Shown: positions 41,434 through 51,649 of the stretch, one piece after another
How positions within the stretch are numbered: position 1 is the first letter of the stretch
Layout of the letters: each line of letters begins with the position of its first letter
Assembly (NCBI RefSeq): GCF_016482825.1
Contig: NZ_JAEMNV010000001.1
Span: 248,001 to 312,000, forward strand
Direction of reading: 5' to 3'
DNA: 64,000 bases
Origin: Antrihabitans stalagmiti
GTDB taxonomy: Bacteria > Actinomycetota > Actinomycetes > Mycobacteriales > Mycobacteriaceae
Notes under the pieces: model-generated
The model's database searches: none
What the model was told of the DNA's origin: nothing
Seen by the model: only the letters and a program-made list of their open reading frames with translations
Program-made: the position numbers and the translations under genes

Positions 41434-42014
41434 CGGTTGTCTGCCTCACCCAAGAGTCGTGCGGCGAGGGCCCGTGCTGGACCCTCGGCCTGCCAGCCGG
41501 CGGTGGAGAGCCGTTGCGACACGGCCTGTTTGCTGATCGCGAGCTTATCGGCAGCCTCCGACTGAGTTCGGCCGAGCCGCATCTGGTCGACGGCGGCGTG
41601 TCCCTGTGTCGAGCGTTTGGTGATGAGCAGTGCCAGCAACGTGAGGACTGCTTCGACATCCTCGGCGGCCCGGGTATCGGATCCGTTGACGGCAACGGCC
41701 GCCGGAGCGTTCTTGGCGCGGGTGACTGCGACCCGTGCTGCCTCGAACGCTGGTCCTCGACCTGCGCGCGTTTGCTGTGGCAGTGGTTCTTCGACCTCGC
41801 CGACACCGATTCCCACACTCCAGTGTCCATCGCGGACCAGGTCGAGTGCGATATCGACCACGGTCTCCGGGTTGTCGGTGACGCCTTGTATCTCGTCACC
41901 TGCCGTGCGTTCGAACGGTCGGACGAGCGTTCTGTCGGCCAGCGCCCGGAGTATGGCTCCAACTCGGTCGACGTCTTTTCGACTGCCTCGCTGGTCGATC
42001 GTCATCACGAACAT
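41430..42014 (-). CDS. SatD-family regulator-like protein
   Basis: A 194-residue protein with an alpha/beta N-terminal domain (about 1-110, ERTAGDEIQGVTD, SVGIGVGEVEEPLP) resembling a nucleotide-cyclase-like sensor fold, and a C-terminal helix-turn-helix (about 140-175, RTQSEAADKLAISKQAVSQRL). This architecture is typical of SatD proteins. It probably regulates itself and the membrane partner through the A+T-rich repeat upstream. ATG at 42014 is the first of two possible starts. Confidence 0.75.
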   Translation of the reverse strand: MFVMTIDQRGSRKDVDRVGAILRALADRTLVRPFERTAGDEIQGVTDNPETVVDIALDLVRDGHWSVGIGVGEVEEPLPQQTRAGRGPAFEAARVAVTRAKNAPAAVAVNGSDTRAAEDVEAVLTLLALLITKRSTQGHAAVDQMRLGRTQSEAADKLAISKQAVSQRLSTAGWQAEGPARALAARLLGEADNR

Positions 42015-42052
42015 GAGTCAAGGGTATTGGCTTTACATTTCAAAATCAAGCT

Positions 42053-42069
42053 TACAAACTTGACTTGTA
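42053..42069. promoter_or_regulatory. Inverted repeat upstream of the SatD unit
   Basis: TACAA-N7-TTGTA in a conspicuously A+T-rich 60-bp gap between the satD-like gene and the TVP38 gene stop. Half-site spacing fits an HTH dimer; autoregulation by SatD is the simplest reading. Confidence 0.45.
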
Positions 42070-42080
42070 GAAAGTAAGGC

Positions 42081-42854
42081 TCAGGGCTTGACCGCTGTAG
42101 GCGGTGTCGCCGGCGGCACCTCCGGTGCGCCGACCGACATTTTGGCATCGAGCACCAACCCGGCGATGCCGATGGCGATGCAGATGCCGGACAGGACCAG
42201 AAGGGCAGGATCGGTTCTGCCGGTGAGGGCGTCGCCGAGCAGGACGACGCCGACTGTGCCGGGAATCACACCGACGACGGTGGCGACCAGATAGGGAACC
42301 AGCCGGATCGAAGAGAGGCCACAGCAGTAGTTGATCACCGAGAACGGGATGGGTGCAATCAGCCGTAGCGATCCGACGGCGAGCCAACCCCGCCGAGCCA
42401 GATGCACGTCGACGGACCGAATGGCCGGATGCGTCAGCCGGGAGGCGACGCTGTCCCGCCCGACCGCGCGAACCAGTAGCAATGCGAGCGCCGCGCTCAC
42501 CGTCGTCGCCGACACCGCGAGCAAAATGCCTGTCAGAGGCCCGAACAGCACGCCGGCGCTCAAGGTGAACACGGTTCGCGGAAAGGGTGCGACGGTGATC
42601 AGCGCATGGGCGACGAAGAAGACGAGGGGAAACCACGGGCCGACGGAATCGGCCCACCTGCGCACCTGCTCCACATCGGGATGCGGGAGGAGTGCGCCGA
42701 CGACGAACAGGGCGATCACCGCGCAGAGGAGTAGCAACAGCTTCGCTCCGACCCCCGACTCCATCGGACTACGAAGTCGCCTGCTCACAAGGGCAAAGGC
42801 TACCCGCCGGTAGCTCGAGTCGAGGTCGGACGGCTGCAGAACGGCGGTTAGCAT
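42081..42854 (-). CDS. TVP38/TMEM64-family membrane protein (Rv1491c-like)
   Basis: A 257-residue DedA-superfamily protein with about five hydrophobic segments. The family core is visible: APFPRTVFTLSAGVLFGPLTG followed by the amphipathic re-entrant helices and LRLIAPIPFSVINYCCG. Such proteins are thought to be lipid scramblases or transporters. ATG at 42854 gives a length near Rv1491c (252); ATG at 42764 is possible. It is divergent from mutA, as in mycobacteria. Confidence 0.85.
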   Translation of the reverse strand: MLTAVLQPSDLDSSYRRVAFALVSRRLRSPMESGVGAKLLLLLCAVIALFVVGALLPHPDVEQVRRWADSVGPWFPLVFFVAHALITVAPFPRTVFTLSAGVLFGPLTGILLAVSATTVSAALALLLVRAVGRDSVASRLTHPAIRSVDVHLARRGWLAVGSLRLIAPIPFSVINYCCGLSSIRLVPYLVATVVGVIPGTVGVVLLGDALTGRTDPALLVLSGICIAIGIAGLVLDAKMSVGAPEVPPATPPTAVKP

Positions 42855-42928
42855 CAAGGTCGAACGTGACCACAGCTCGCGCCGGACTCCTACGAACGGG
42901 CTCCCTCGAGCGGAAAAGGACAGCATCA

Positions 42929-44851
42929 GTGTCGACCGCACAATCGACGGACTCACAACCGGCACCTCCGCAACCGTCGCGAGCCGCGGCGGACTACGCG
43001 GCATGGCAGCGCGCGGTCGCCGGCGTTCTCGCCAAGTCGCGACGGGTGGATGTCGGCGAACTCCCCGAGAACCCGGAAAAACTCCTCGACGTCCACACCT
43101 ACGACGGCGTGACGGTCTCACCGCTGTACACGGTCCTCGACGAGCAACCCGAAACAGCACTTCCCGGTGTGTTTCCGTTCGTTCGCGGCCGAGATGCGCA
43201 TCGTGACGTCAACCGTGGCTGGTTGGTGAGTGGGCGTTTCGACCTCGCCGATCCGGCGGAGGTGAACCAGTCGATACTGGACGCACTCGGCAACGGGGTC
43301 AGTGCGATCTGGCTCGGCGTCGGCAACGGTCGACTGCCTGCGGGACGCATTTCCGCTGCGCTGGACGAGGTGCTACTCGACCTCGCACCGCTGACCCTCG
43401 ATGCGGGTGCCGACGTGGCCGAGGCCGCACGCGCGCTCTTCGCGGTGTTGGACGAACGCGCGGGCGCAGGCGACGGCGTCACCGATCGGACGTCCGTCAC
43501 GGTCAATCTCGGTGCCGCGCCGTTGACGACGAGCTTCGCCGCGCGCTCGGGTCGCGAGATCGTCGACGTCGAGTACGACGATGCACTCGAACTTGCTGCG
43601 GCAGCTCACGATCGGGCCGAAACCGTCAGGGCGATCACCGTCGACGGGACCGTGTTCCACAATGCCGGCGCGAGCGACGCCGAAGAACTCGGTGCAGGCA
43701 TTGCGGCGGGGCTCGAGTACGTCAGGAGCCTCACCGGAGCAGGGCTGACGATCTCCGCCGCGCTCGGTCAGCTCGAATTCCGTTATGCCGCAACCGACGA
43801 CCAATTCCAGACCATTGCCAAATTCAGAGCAGGCAGACAGGTCTGGTCGAGGATCGCCCAGGTGTGCGGTGCGTCCGAATTCGGGGGTGCCCCACAGCAT
43901 GCGGTGACCTCGGCAGCGATGATGACCCAGCGTGATCCGTGGGTGAACATGCTGCGCACGACTCTCGCCGCATTCGGTGCCGGTGTGGGCGGCGCGGACG
44001 CAGTGACCGTACTGCCGTTCGACGTTGCAGTGCCTGCCGGTTCGTTGGAGATCTCGAAGTCGTTCGCGGCCCGCATCGCTCGCAACACTCAACTGTTGCT
44101 GCTGGAGGAAGCTCACCTCGGCCGAGTACTCGACCCCGGTGCAGGCTCGTGGTACGTCGAAAGTCTCACCGGTGCAATCGCCGAGCAGGCCTGGGCGTTC
44201 TTCCAGGAGATCGAAGCTGCAGGTGGTTACCGTGCCGCGCTCGAATCCGGCGTGATCGGCGACCGCATCGCAGCGACCCGTGCCGCCCGCGAATCCGATG
44301 TGGCACATCGCAAGACCTCGATCACCGGAATCAACGAATTCCCGAACCTGGGGGAGAAGCCGTTCCCAGCCGACGCCGAGGAGCCGCTGCCAGGCGTGGC
44401 GCGCTACAGCGCGGCGTACGAAAAGCTGCGTGATCGCTCCGACAAGTACTTGGCAAGCAACGGTTCTCGGCCGAAGGTGCTGCTCGCGGCCCTCGGTCCG
44501 GTGGCCGAGCACAACGTCCGAACGACGTTCGTCACCAACCTGCTCGCCTCCGGCGGAATCGAAGCCGTCAACTCCGGACCGCTCGACCTGGCAAGCGTCC
44601 TCGATGTCGTCCGTGACGCGGGGGCAACGGTCGCGGTCCTGTGTGGCAGCGACAAGCGTTACGGCACAGACGGAGTACCCGCGGTGGAGGCCCTCCGCGT
44701 CGCGGGTATCGACACCGTTCTGCTCGCCGGACCCGAGAAAACATTTGCCGACGCCGAAGGAGCCGATCGCCCCGATGGTTTCCTGACAGCGCGCATCGAC
44801 GCGGTGGCAGCTCTTTCGGAGTTGCTCGACACACTGGGAGCGACAGCATGA
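42929..44851 (+). CDS. mutA: Methylmalonyl-CoA mutase small subunit
   Basis: A 640-residue beta subunit of the B12-dependent mutase that interconverts methylmalonyl-CoA and succinyl-CoA. It keeps the TIM-barrel part and a cobalamin-like C-terminal domain but lacks the cobalt-binding DxHxxG motif, as expected of the non-catalytic subunit. GTG at 42929 has AAAAGGA upstream. Its stop overlaps the mutB start (ATGA), ensuring equal synthesis. Substrate comes from propionate and odd-chain lipid breakdown and links to methyl-branched lipid precursors. Confidence 0.95.
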   Translation: MSTAQSTDSQPAPPQPSRAAADYAAWQRAVAGVLAKSRRVDVGELPENPEKLLDVHTYDGVTVSPLYTVLDEQPETALPGVFPFVRGRDAHRDVNRGWLVSGRFDLADPAEVNQSILDALGNGVSAIWLGVGNGRLPAGRISAALDEVLLDLAPLTLDAGADVAEAARALFAVLDERAGAGDGVTDRTSVTVNLGAAPLTTSFAARSGREIVDVEYDDALELAAAAHDRAETVRAITVDGTVFHNAGASDAEELGAGIAAGLEYVRSLTGAGLTISAALGQLEFRYAATDDQFQTIAKFRAGRQVWSRIAQVCGASEFGGAPQHAVTSAAMMTQRDPWVNMLRTTLAAFGAGVGGADAVTVLPFDVAVPAGSLEISKSFAARIARNTQLLLLEEAHLGRVLDPGAGSWYVESLTGAIAEQAWAFFQEIEAAGGYRAALESGVIGDRIAATRAARESDVAHRKTSITGINEFPNLGEKPFPADAEEPLPGVARYSAAYEKLRDRSDKYLASNGSRPKVLLAALGPVAEHNVRTTFVTNLLASGGIEAVNSGPLDLASVLDVVRDAGATVAVLCGSDKRYGTDGVPAVEALRVAGIDTVLLAGPEKTFADAEGADRPDGFLTARIDAVAALSELLDTLGATA

Positions 44852-47100
44852 CCCGCGAGGTAACGCACAGGATCGGCAGCTTCGCCGAAGTCCCGCTGCA
44901 CGATCCGGACTTTCCGGTCGTGGGGCCGCCGACGCCCGAGCAGGTCGACGAGCACATCAACGCAGCGGCCGCGGCGAACAACTACAGCGCCGAGCAGGTC
45001 GTGTGGTCGACACCAGAGGGGATCGACGTTCGCCCGGTGTACACGAAAGCCGATCGGGATGCCGCGAAGGAATCCGGCTATCCGGTCGAAAGCTTCCCGG
45101 GCACAGCGCCTTTCCTGCGTGGCCCGTATCCGACGATGTATGTGAATCAGCCGTGGACGATTCGCCAGTACGCGGGCTTCTCGACCGCCGCCGATTCGAA
45201 TGCCTTCTACCGTCGCAACCTTGCGGGCGGTCAGAAGGGCCTGTCGGTCGCGTTCGATCTCGCGACCCACCGTGGCTACGACTCCGACCATCCCCGGGTG
45301 CAGGGTGACGTCGGAATGGCCGGTGTCGCAATCGATTCGATTCTCGACATGCGGCAACTGTTCGATCACATCCCGCTCGGAAACGTCAGTGTGTCGATGA
45401 CGATGAACGGTGCGGTGCTGCCGATCCTCGCGCTGTATGTCGTTGCAGCCGAAGAGCAGGGTGTCACTCCGGATCAGCTTGCAGGCACCATCCAGAACGA
45501 CATTCTCAAAGAGTTCATGGTCCGCAACACCTATATCTATCCGCCGAAGCCGTCCATGCGGATCATCTCCGACATCTTCGCCTTCACCAGCGCGAAAATG
45601 CCGAAATTCAACTCGATTTCGATCTCGGGCTACCACATTCAGGAAGCGGGTGCGACGGCCGACCTCGAGCTGGCGTACACCCTCGCCGACGGCGTGGAAT
45701 ACATCCGTGCCGGGCTGGAAGCCGGCATGGACATCGATACCTTCGCACCGCGGTTGTCGTTCTTCTGGGCCATCGGCATGAACTTCTTCATGGAGGTCGC
45801 CAAGCTGCGTGCAGGCAGGCTGCTGTGGGCCGAGCTGGTCGCGAAGTTCGAACCCAAGAGCGCGAAATCGCTGTCGCTGCGCACACATTCGCAGACCTCG
45901 GGATGGTCGTTGACGGCTCAGGACGTCTTCAACAACGTCGCCCGCACCTGTGTCGAGGCGATGGCCGCAACCCAGGGCCACACACAGTCGTTGCACACGA
46001 ACGCACTCGACGAGGCGCTGGCACTGCCGACCGACTTCTCCGCCCGTATCGCGCGTAATACGCAGTTGCTGTTGCAGCAGGAGTCGGGGACCACCCGCCC
46101 GATCGATCCATGGGGCGGTTCGCATTACGTCGAATGGCTGACCAACGAACTGGCCAACCGGGCACGCGCGCACATCGCGGAGGTCGAGGCTGCAGGCGGT
46201 ATGGCACAGGCGATCGGCGAGGGCATCCCGAAGCTGCGCATCGAGGAGGCCGCCGCACGTACCCAGGCGCGGATCGACTCCGGCCGCCAGCCGCTCGTCG
46301 GCGTCAACAAGTACGTACCCGACGAGCCGGACACCATCGAGGTGCTCAAGGTCGAAAATTCGAAGGTGCGGCGCGAACAGCTCGAGAAGCTGGAACGGCT
46401 TCGTGCCGAGCGTGATTCGGCAGCATGCGAGGCGGCTCTTGCGGAACTGACCAGGGCGGCCGCCTCGAACGAGGGCGGGATGGAGAACAACCTGCTCGCC
46501 CTCGCCATCGACGCCGCGCGTGCCAAGGCTACGGTCGGCGAGATCTCCGATGCGCTCGAAAAGGTCTACGGACGTCATCAGGCCGAGATCCGCACCATCA
46601 GTGGCGTGTACCGCGACGAGGCTGGAAAGTCGAGCAATATGGCAAGCGCTACCGAACTTGTCGAGAAGTTCGCCGAGCAGGACGGTCGTCGTCCCCGCAT
46701 CCTCGTTGCGAAGATGGGCCAGGACGGTCACGATCGCGGCCAGAAGGTGATCGCAACGGCGTTCGCCGACATCGGTTTCGATGTGGACGTCGGCCCGCTG
46801 TTCCAGACGCCGGAAGAGGTCGCCAACCAGGCGGCCGACAACGACGTCCACGTCGTCGGTGTGTCGTCGCTCGCTGCCGGCCACCTGACGCTGGTACCCG
46901 CACTGCGGCAAGCTCTTGCCGATGCGGGTCGTCCCGACATCATGGTCATCGTCGGCGGCGTCATCCCGCCAGGCGATTTCGACGCGCTCTACGAGGCGGG
47001 CGCCGCAGCGATCTTCCCGCCGGGAACGGTGATCGCGGACGCGGCGATCGGGCTGTTGGAAAAGCTTGGCGCGGCGCTGGGACACGACCTCACACGGTGA
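44848..47100 (+). CDS. mutB: Methylmalonyl-CoA mutase large (catalytic) subunit
   Basis: A 750-residue catalytic subunit. The barrel has the substrate and radical residues ([39 protein letters not shown]). The C-terminal B12 domain carries D-x-H-x-x-G in [16 protein letters not shown], whose His ligates cobalt. ATG start in an ATGA overlap with mutA, and the stop overlaps the meaB start (GTGA), so all three form a tight operon. Confidence 0.97.
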   Translation: MTREVTHRIGSFAEVPLHDPDFPVVGPPTPEQVDEHINAAAAANNYSAEQVVWSTPEGIDVRPVYTKADRDAAKESGYPVESFPGTAPFLRGPYPTMYVNQPWTIRQYAGFSTAADSNAFYRRNLAGGQKGLSVAFDLATHRGYDSDHPRVQGDVGMAGVAIDSILDMRQLFDHIPLGNVSVSMTMNGAVLPILALYVVAAEEQGVTPDQLAGTIQNDILKEFMVRNTYIYPPKPSMRIISDIFAFTSAKMPKFNSISISGYHIQEAGATADLELAYTLADGVEYIRAGLEAGMDIDTFAPRLSFFWAIGMNFFMEVAKLRAGRLLWAELVAKFEPKSAKSLSLRTHSQTSGWSLTAQDVFNNVARTCVEAMAATQGHTQSLHTNALDEALALPTDFSARIARNTQLLLQQESGTTRPIDPWGGSHYVEWLTNELANRARAHIAEVEAAGGMAQAIGEGIPKLRIEEAAARTQARIDSGRQPLVGVNKYVPDEPDTIEVLKVENSKVRREQLEKLERLRAERDSAACEAALAELTRAAASNEGGMENNLLALAIDAARAKATVGEISDALEKVYGRHQAEIRTISGVYRDEAGKSSNMASATELVEKFAEQDGRRPRILVAKMGQDGHDRGQKVIATAFADIGFDVDVGPLFQTPEEVANQAADNDVHVVGVSSLAAGHLTLVPALRQALADAGRPDIMVIVGGVIPPGDFDALYEAGAAAIFPPGTVIADAAIGLLEKLGAALGHDLTR

Positions 47101-48080
47101 CGAATCCGATCGATATTCCTACCCTCGCGCAGTCCGTTCGTAACAACGAGCGGGCTGCGCTGGCGCGTGCGATCACCCTGGTGGAATCGACTCGCAGCGA
47201 TCACCGCGACCTGGCGCAGCAGCTGCTGCTCGAGCTGCTTCCCGATTCGGGCGGTTCGCATCGTGTCGGCATCACCGGTGTTCCCGGCGTTGGTAAGTCG
47301 ACGTTCATCGACTCTCTCGGCATGCGCCTGATCGGTCAGGGACATCGGGTTGCGGTGCTCGCTGTGGATCCGTCGTCGACGCGCACCGGCGGGTCGATAC
47401 TCGGGGACAAGACCCGCATGTCGCGCCTCGCCGTCGAACGCAAGGCCTACATTCGCCCGTCGCCGACCTCGGGAACCCTCGGCGGCGTAGCGAAGGCGAC
47501 TCGCGAGACGATCGTGCTGCTGGAGGCGGCGGGCTACGACGTCATCCTCGTCGAAACCGTCGGCGTCGGTCAGTCGGAGGTGACGGTCGCGAACATGGTC
47601 GACTGCTTCTGCTTCCTGACATTGGCGCGGACCGGAGATTCGTTGCAGGGCATCAAGAAAGGTGTGCTCGAGCTCGCCGATCTGGTCGCGGTGAACAAGG
47701 CAGACGGCAAGCACCTCATCGAAGCGAAAGGCGCAGCCCGCGAATTGCAGGGTGCGCTTCGGCTGATCTATCCGCACGACGCCATCTGGACACCGTCCGT
47801 TCTCACGATGAGTGGGCTGGAGGAATCCGGGCTCGACGAATTCTGGGACACAGTCCTGCGGCATCAGAAAGTGCTCGAGGCCGCGGGGGAATTCCAGGAG
47901 AAGCGACGCCGCCAGCAGATCGACTGGACGTGGACGATGGTCAACGAGCAATTGCTCCGCCGACTCGCGAGCAGCGACAAGGTGAAAGCGATTCGGACGA
48001 CCGTCGAGTCGCAGGTTCGCGAGGGTTCGTTGACCGCCGCGCTCGCGGCCCAGCAGATCCTCGACGCGTTCGACAGCTGA
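47097..48080 (+). CDS. meaB: MeaB/ArgK G3E GTPase, mutase chaperone
   Basis: A 327-residue GTPase that gates cobalamin loading and protects methylmalonyl-CoA mutase. P-loop [36 protein letters not shown] and base-specificity NKAD are present. GTG in GTGA overlap with mutB, as usual for the mutA-mutB-meaB operon. Confidence 0.95.
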   Translation: MTNPIDIPTLAQSVRNNERAALARAITLVESTRSDHRDLAQQLLLELLPDSGGSHRVGITGVPGVGKSTFIDSLGMRLIGQGHRVAVLAVDPSSTRTGGSILGDKTRMSRLAVERKAYIRPSPTSGTLGGVAKATRETIVLLEAAGYDVILVETVGVGQSEVTVANMVDCFCFLTLARTGDSLQGIKKGVLELADLVAVNKADGKHLIEAKGAARELQGALRLIYPHDAIWTPSVLTMSGLEESGLDEFWDTVLRHQKVLEAAGEFQEKRRRQQIDWTWTMVNEQLLRRLASSDKVKAIRTTVESQVREGSLTAALAAQQILDAFDS

Positions 48081-48126
48081 TCGGGTCGGCTCGACAGGTC
48101 GGTCGGTCGCTGCTAGAACCGAAACA

Positions 48127-48636
48127 GTGACCAACTTTGCGCGGGGTGTAGCGGCGGCGGCGGCCGCCATGGTGGTCGGTGTCGTTGCGGGGTGCAGCGC
48201 CGAGTCAGGTACGCCGACGGCCAACGAGTCGGACGTCGCGAGCTACCGCCAGGAACGCGACGAGCAGCGCAAACAGGACGAAGAGGCAGCCAGGCAACAG
48301 GTGTGCGGGACGTTTCAGACGACCGCGCTTCGAGCGACCGACAAGTACAAGGCGATGATCGCCTCGAACGCCGTCGCCGGCGCCGACCTCCTCGTCAGGC
48401 TCGACGAGGCCAAGGCAGCATTGCGAGAGTCGGCCGACTCCGTCGACGAGGCTCTCGACCAGCAGGAAGATGTTCCCGACGCTGTCGTCACAGCGCTGCA
48501 GGAGTACGCGTCGGCAACGCGCACCCTGGCCGACGAGACAGAACGGTGGCCGACCGTCAAGACGGCCGATGCGCTCAATGCGGCGGCCGAGAAGCGGGAC
48601 GGAACCAGTCGTACAGCGGCGAATCGGTGCGCCTAG
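48127..48636 (+). CDS. Putative lipoprotein
   Basis: A 169-residue exported protein with a signal peptide and lipobox V-V-A-G-C (Cys23), so it is probably anchored in the membrane and faces the cell wall. The mature part is helical, acidic and Gln/Ala-rich with a second pair of cysteines (QVCGTF and the C-terminal NRCA) that may form a disulphide. GTG at 48127. The stop codon TAG begins the second palindromic element. Function unknown. Confidence 0.75.
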   Translation: MTNFARGVAAAAAAMVVGVVAGCSAESGTPTANESDVASYRQERDEQRKQDEEAARQQVCGTFQTTALRATDKYKAMIASNAVAGADLLVRLDEAKAALRESADSVDEALDQQEDVPDAVVTALQEYASATRTLADETERWPTVKTADALNAAAEKRDGTSRTAANRCA

Positions 48637-48705
48637 GCGGCTTCGCCGCTCGTGAGTCTTTTCGGTGGTCCCGCCCTCCGAAAGGACGCACGAGCAGCTT
48701 GCTGC
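48637..48705. repeat. Three-hairpin palindromic element, copy 2
   Basis: Central palindrome 48648-48695 (left GCTCGTGAGTCTTTTCGG, right CCGAAAGGACGCACGAGC, a few mismatches) flanked by GCGGC-TTC-GCCGC (48637-48649) and GCAGC-TT-GCTGC (48694-48705). It fills the gap between the convergent lipoprotein and kinase genes, starting at the TAG of the former and ending 1 base before the latter's stop codon. Same architecture as 26035-26100, with compensated stem changes. Confidence 0.75.
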
Positions 48706-48706
48706 C

Positions 48707-50191
48707 TCACAGCGGCGCTACGTCGAACCAGGCTGTGACGATCTCGTCGCTGGTGTGTGCCGGCCAGGCCGCTTCCACCAGATAACTCGACTGCGGTGCG
48801 TCGTAGAAGCCGACGACGATGAACGGCACCTGGTTCTCGCCGACGTACTTGCTGATCTCGACGGAATTGCCGTAGCGACTCACCCGGTCGGCCGACGCGC
48901 TGCGCGGTAGCGAATCCTTCGCCTTGCTCGCTTCGGCCGCGTTCTCGTACGCGATCACTTTGAACTCGAGGTTGTCGCGGTCGATGCAGGTGACGGTATA
49001 GACGAAGTTGGACTGTGCGTCGGGATTCTCGCCGTGGAAGATGTTGCACGTTGCATCGTGAAAGCCTTTGCCGTTCTCGGTTGCGGGGAGCAACTGCGGG
49101 AACAGTTCGATCGCGGGCTGCGCGCGCGTATAGCCGTCGGCGGGAGAGCCGGTCGTCCCTGCGGACGTGGTGGTCGTCGTGGCCCGGGTTGTCGAGGTCG
49201 TCCCGGTCGCGGTGGTCGACGAATCGCCGGTGACGACGACGACCGCGCCGACGCCGACGGCCGCAACCGCAGCAACGCCGAGTGCTGCAGGTAGCAGCCA
49301 CGGTCTGCGCCGCGCGGTGGGAACTGGAGTCGGCGGCACCGGAGCCGTCGCAGCACCCGCGAATGCAGCTGTGATGTCGTTGACGAAATCCCCACAGCGC
49401 CAATATCTTTGGTTCGGGTCCTTGGCCAATACCCGGGCGATGACGTGATCGAGTGCAGGCGGCAGATCCGGGCGAACCGCGCTCAATCGAGGCACGGGAG
49501 CAAACAGATGGCCGTGCATCACCGCCATCGGACTATCGCTTGCATACGGCGGCCGACCGGTCAGCAAATGAAAGAACGTGCAGCCCAACGAATAGACGTC
49601 CGACCTGGTGTCGAGCTCTTTGCCCTCTAGCTGTTCCGGCGAGGCGTAGACGAGCGTCGCGACCATGTCGCCTGCCTGGGTGAGCTGGGTGGATTCGTCG
49701 CGCGCTTTCGCAATACCGAAGTCCCCGAGCAGTACTCGTTCCTCAGGACCGAACGGCTCGGCGACGAGGATGTTGGCGGGCTTGACGTCGCGGTGGAGCA
49801 AACCGAAACCATGTGCGTAGTCCAAGGCCTTCGCGGTCTCCCGGACCAGGTGCACAGCACGCATGTCCGGCATCTCACCGCGTGCCAGCGCTGCCGACCC
49901 GTCGATCCCTTCGACGAGTTGCATCGCGATCCAGAGCTGTCCGCCTTCGCTGCCGCGATCGAGCACCGATACGAGGTTCGGATGATCGAGGCGACCGGCG
50001 AGCTCGGCTTCGCGCTCGAATCGGGCGCGGAAGTAGTTGTCCTCGGACAGCTGCGAGCTGAGCAACTTCAGCGCGATCATGCGAGGCAGACGGGGATGAT
50101 GCGCCGCGTAGACAGCACCCATGCCTCCTCGACCGAGCAGGCGATCGATGACGAAGCCTGCAAAAACTTGGCCGCGAGTAAGTGTCTCCAT
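48707..50191 (-). CDS. Serine/threonine protein kinase, single-pass membrane
   Basis: A 494-residue PknB-class kinase. Kinase domain about 12-270: glycine loop GRGGMGAVYAA, catalytic lysine in IALKLL, HRDVKPANIL, DFGIAKA and SPEQLEG. A Pro linker, one transmembrane helix (about 300-325) and a Thr/Ser-rich stretch lead to a 130-residue extracytoplasmic domain with two cysteines (CNIF, VTCID). It is likely a sensor kinase; no PASTA repeats are present. ATG at 50191; divergent from the dehydrogenase gene. Targets unknown. Confidence 0.93.
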   Translation of the reverse strand: METLTRGQVFAGFVIDRLLGRGGMGAVYAAHHPRLPRMIALKLLSSQLSEDNYFRARFEREAELAGRLDHPNLVSVLDRGSEGGQLWIAMQLVEGIDGSAALARGEMPDMRAVHLVRETAKALDYAHGFGLLHRDVKPANILVAEPFGPEERVLLGDFGIAKARDESTQLTQAGDMVATLVYASPEQLEGKELDTRSDVYSLGCTFFHLLTGRPPYASDSPMAVMHGHLFAPVPRLSAVRPDLPPALDHVIARVLAKDPNQRYWRCGDFVNDITAAFAGAATAPVPPTPVPTARRRPWLLPAALGVAAVAAVGVGAVVVVTGDSSTTATGTTSTTRATTTTTSAGTTGSPADGYTRAQPAIELFPQLLPATENGKGFHDATCNIFHGENPDAQSNFVYTVTCIDRDNLEFKVIAYENAAEASKAKDSLPRSASADRVSRYGNSVEISKYVGENQVPFIVVGFYDAPQSSYLVEAAWPAHTSDEIVTAWFDVAPL

Positions 50192-50260
50192 CGGTGCTCA
50201 ACGCTACCTGCTCGCCGCCGGAGTTGATTGAGACCGGCCACGCTGGGTAGTTCCCTTGAT

Positions 50261-51637
50261 ATGACTACGTACCAAACCGTCAATCCCGCCACCGGTGAAA
50301 AAGGCCGAGAATTTCCGACTCTGAACGAGGCGGAGGTCGCTGACGTGCTGACGCGGTCGCAGTCCGGCTACGAGGCCTGGCGCCACACGACGTTGGAAGA
50401 GCGCGCAGAGATGCTGGCCACGACCGCGGCGCTGTACGAGAAGCGAGCGGACGAGTTGGCTCGGATCATTTCCACCGAGATGGGCAAACCCATCACCGAA
50501 GCATTGGCCGAAGTCGAAATCTCGACGGCGATCTTCCAGTGGTATGCCGTCAACGGCATCGGACTACTCGACGAGGAATCACTCGATGTTGCGGGCGCGG
50601 ACGAATCCGTCGTGCACAAACGCCCGATCGGACCGTTGCTCGGGGTGATGCCATGGAACTTTCCGTACTACCAGGTCGCCAGGTTCGCGGCGCCGAACCT
50701 GATGTTGGGCAACACGATTCTGCTCAAGCACGCAAGTAGCTGTCCGCAGTCGGCGTCGGTGATCGAGGAGATATTTCAGCAGGCGGGCCTGCCACGCGAC
50801 GCCTACATCAACATCTTCGCTTCGACGGATCAGGTAGCTGACATCATCGCCGACAGCCGCGTGCAAGGTGTGTCGCTGACCGGCAGCGAGAAGGCCGGCG
50901 CCAGCGTCGCCGAAACCGCGGGCCGCAATCTGAAAAAGGTCGTTCTCGAACTCGGCGGATCGGACCCGTTCATCGTCCTCGACTCCGACGACATGGCTGC
51001 GACGGTGTCATCGGCAACCAAAGGTCGGCTGTCGAACACCGGACAGGCGTGCAACGGAGCCAAACGCTTCATCGTGCTCGCCGACGTATACGACGATTTC
51101 GTCGCCAAGTTGGTCGCGTCGTTCGAGGCGATCACACCAGGCGATCCGCTGGACGCGGAAACGGTGCTCGGTCCGCTGTCGTCGCAGACCGCACTCGACG
51201 ACCTGCTGAAGCAGGTGGACACCGCCGTGACGGATGGAGCAACCGTGCTGACCGGGGGCAAGAAGATCGACGGGCCCGGAGCTTTCATCGAGCCGACTCT
51301 GCTCACCGACGTGACCCCCGACATGGCTGCGTACTCCGAAGAATTGTTCGGTCCGGTCGCGGTCGTCTACAAGGTCGCCTCCGCCGACGAAGCTGTGACG
51401 CTTGCCAATTCGTCCGCATTCGGGCTGAGCGGATCGGTGTGGAGCGCCGACCTCGAGCGCGCCCGTGACATAGCGGATCAATTGGACGTCGGCATGGCAT
51501 TCGTCAACGAGCACGGCACGACGCTGCCGGGTCTGCCGTTCGGCGGGGTCAAGCGGTCGGGCTTCGGCCGCGAACTCGGATCGTGGGGAATGGACGAGTT
51601 CGTCAACAAGAAACTGGTCCGGGTGTCCGCGGCCTAG
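50261..51637 (+). CDS. gabD: NAD(P)-dependent succinate-semialdehyde dehydrogenase-like ALDH
   Basis: A 458-residue aldehyde dehydrogenase of the succinate-semialdehyde branch (shorter than long ALDHs). Catalytic Cys lies in GQACNGAKRF and catalytic Glu in ELGGSDPF; GEMPWNFP-like sequence reads VMPWNFPYYQ. It would oxidise succinic semialdehyde from GABA or related routes. ATG at 50261; there is no clear ribosome site, so a leaderless transcript is possible. The exact substrate cannot be fixed from sequence. Confidence 0.85.
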   Translation: MTTYQTVNPATGEKGREFPTLNEAEVADVLTRSQSGYEAWRHTTLEERAEMLATTAALYEKRADELARIISTEMGKPITEALAEVEISTAIFQWYAVNGIGLLDEESLDVAGADESVVHKRPIGPLLGVMPWNFPYYQVARFAAPNLMLGNTILLKHASSCPQSASVIEEIFQQAGLPRDAYINIFASTDQVADIIADSRVQGVSLTGSEKAGASVAETAGRNLKKVVLELGGSDPFIVLDSDDMAATVSSATKGRLSNTGQACNGAKRFIVLADVYDDFVAKLVASFEAITPGDPLDAETVLGPLSSQTALDDLLKQVDTAVTDGATVLTGGKKIDGPGAFIEPTLLTDVTPDMAAYSEELFGPVAVVYKVASADEAVTLANSSAFGLSGSVWSADLERARDIADQLDVGMAFVNEHGTTLPGLPFGGVKRSGFGRELGSWGMDEFVNKKLVRVSAA

Positions 51638-51649
51638 TTTCCCCGGCGA

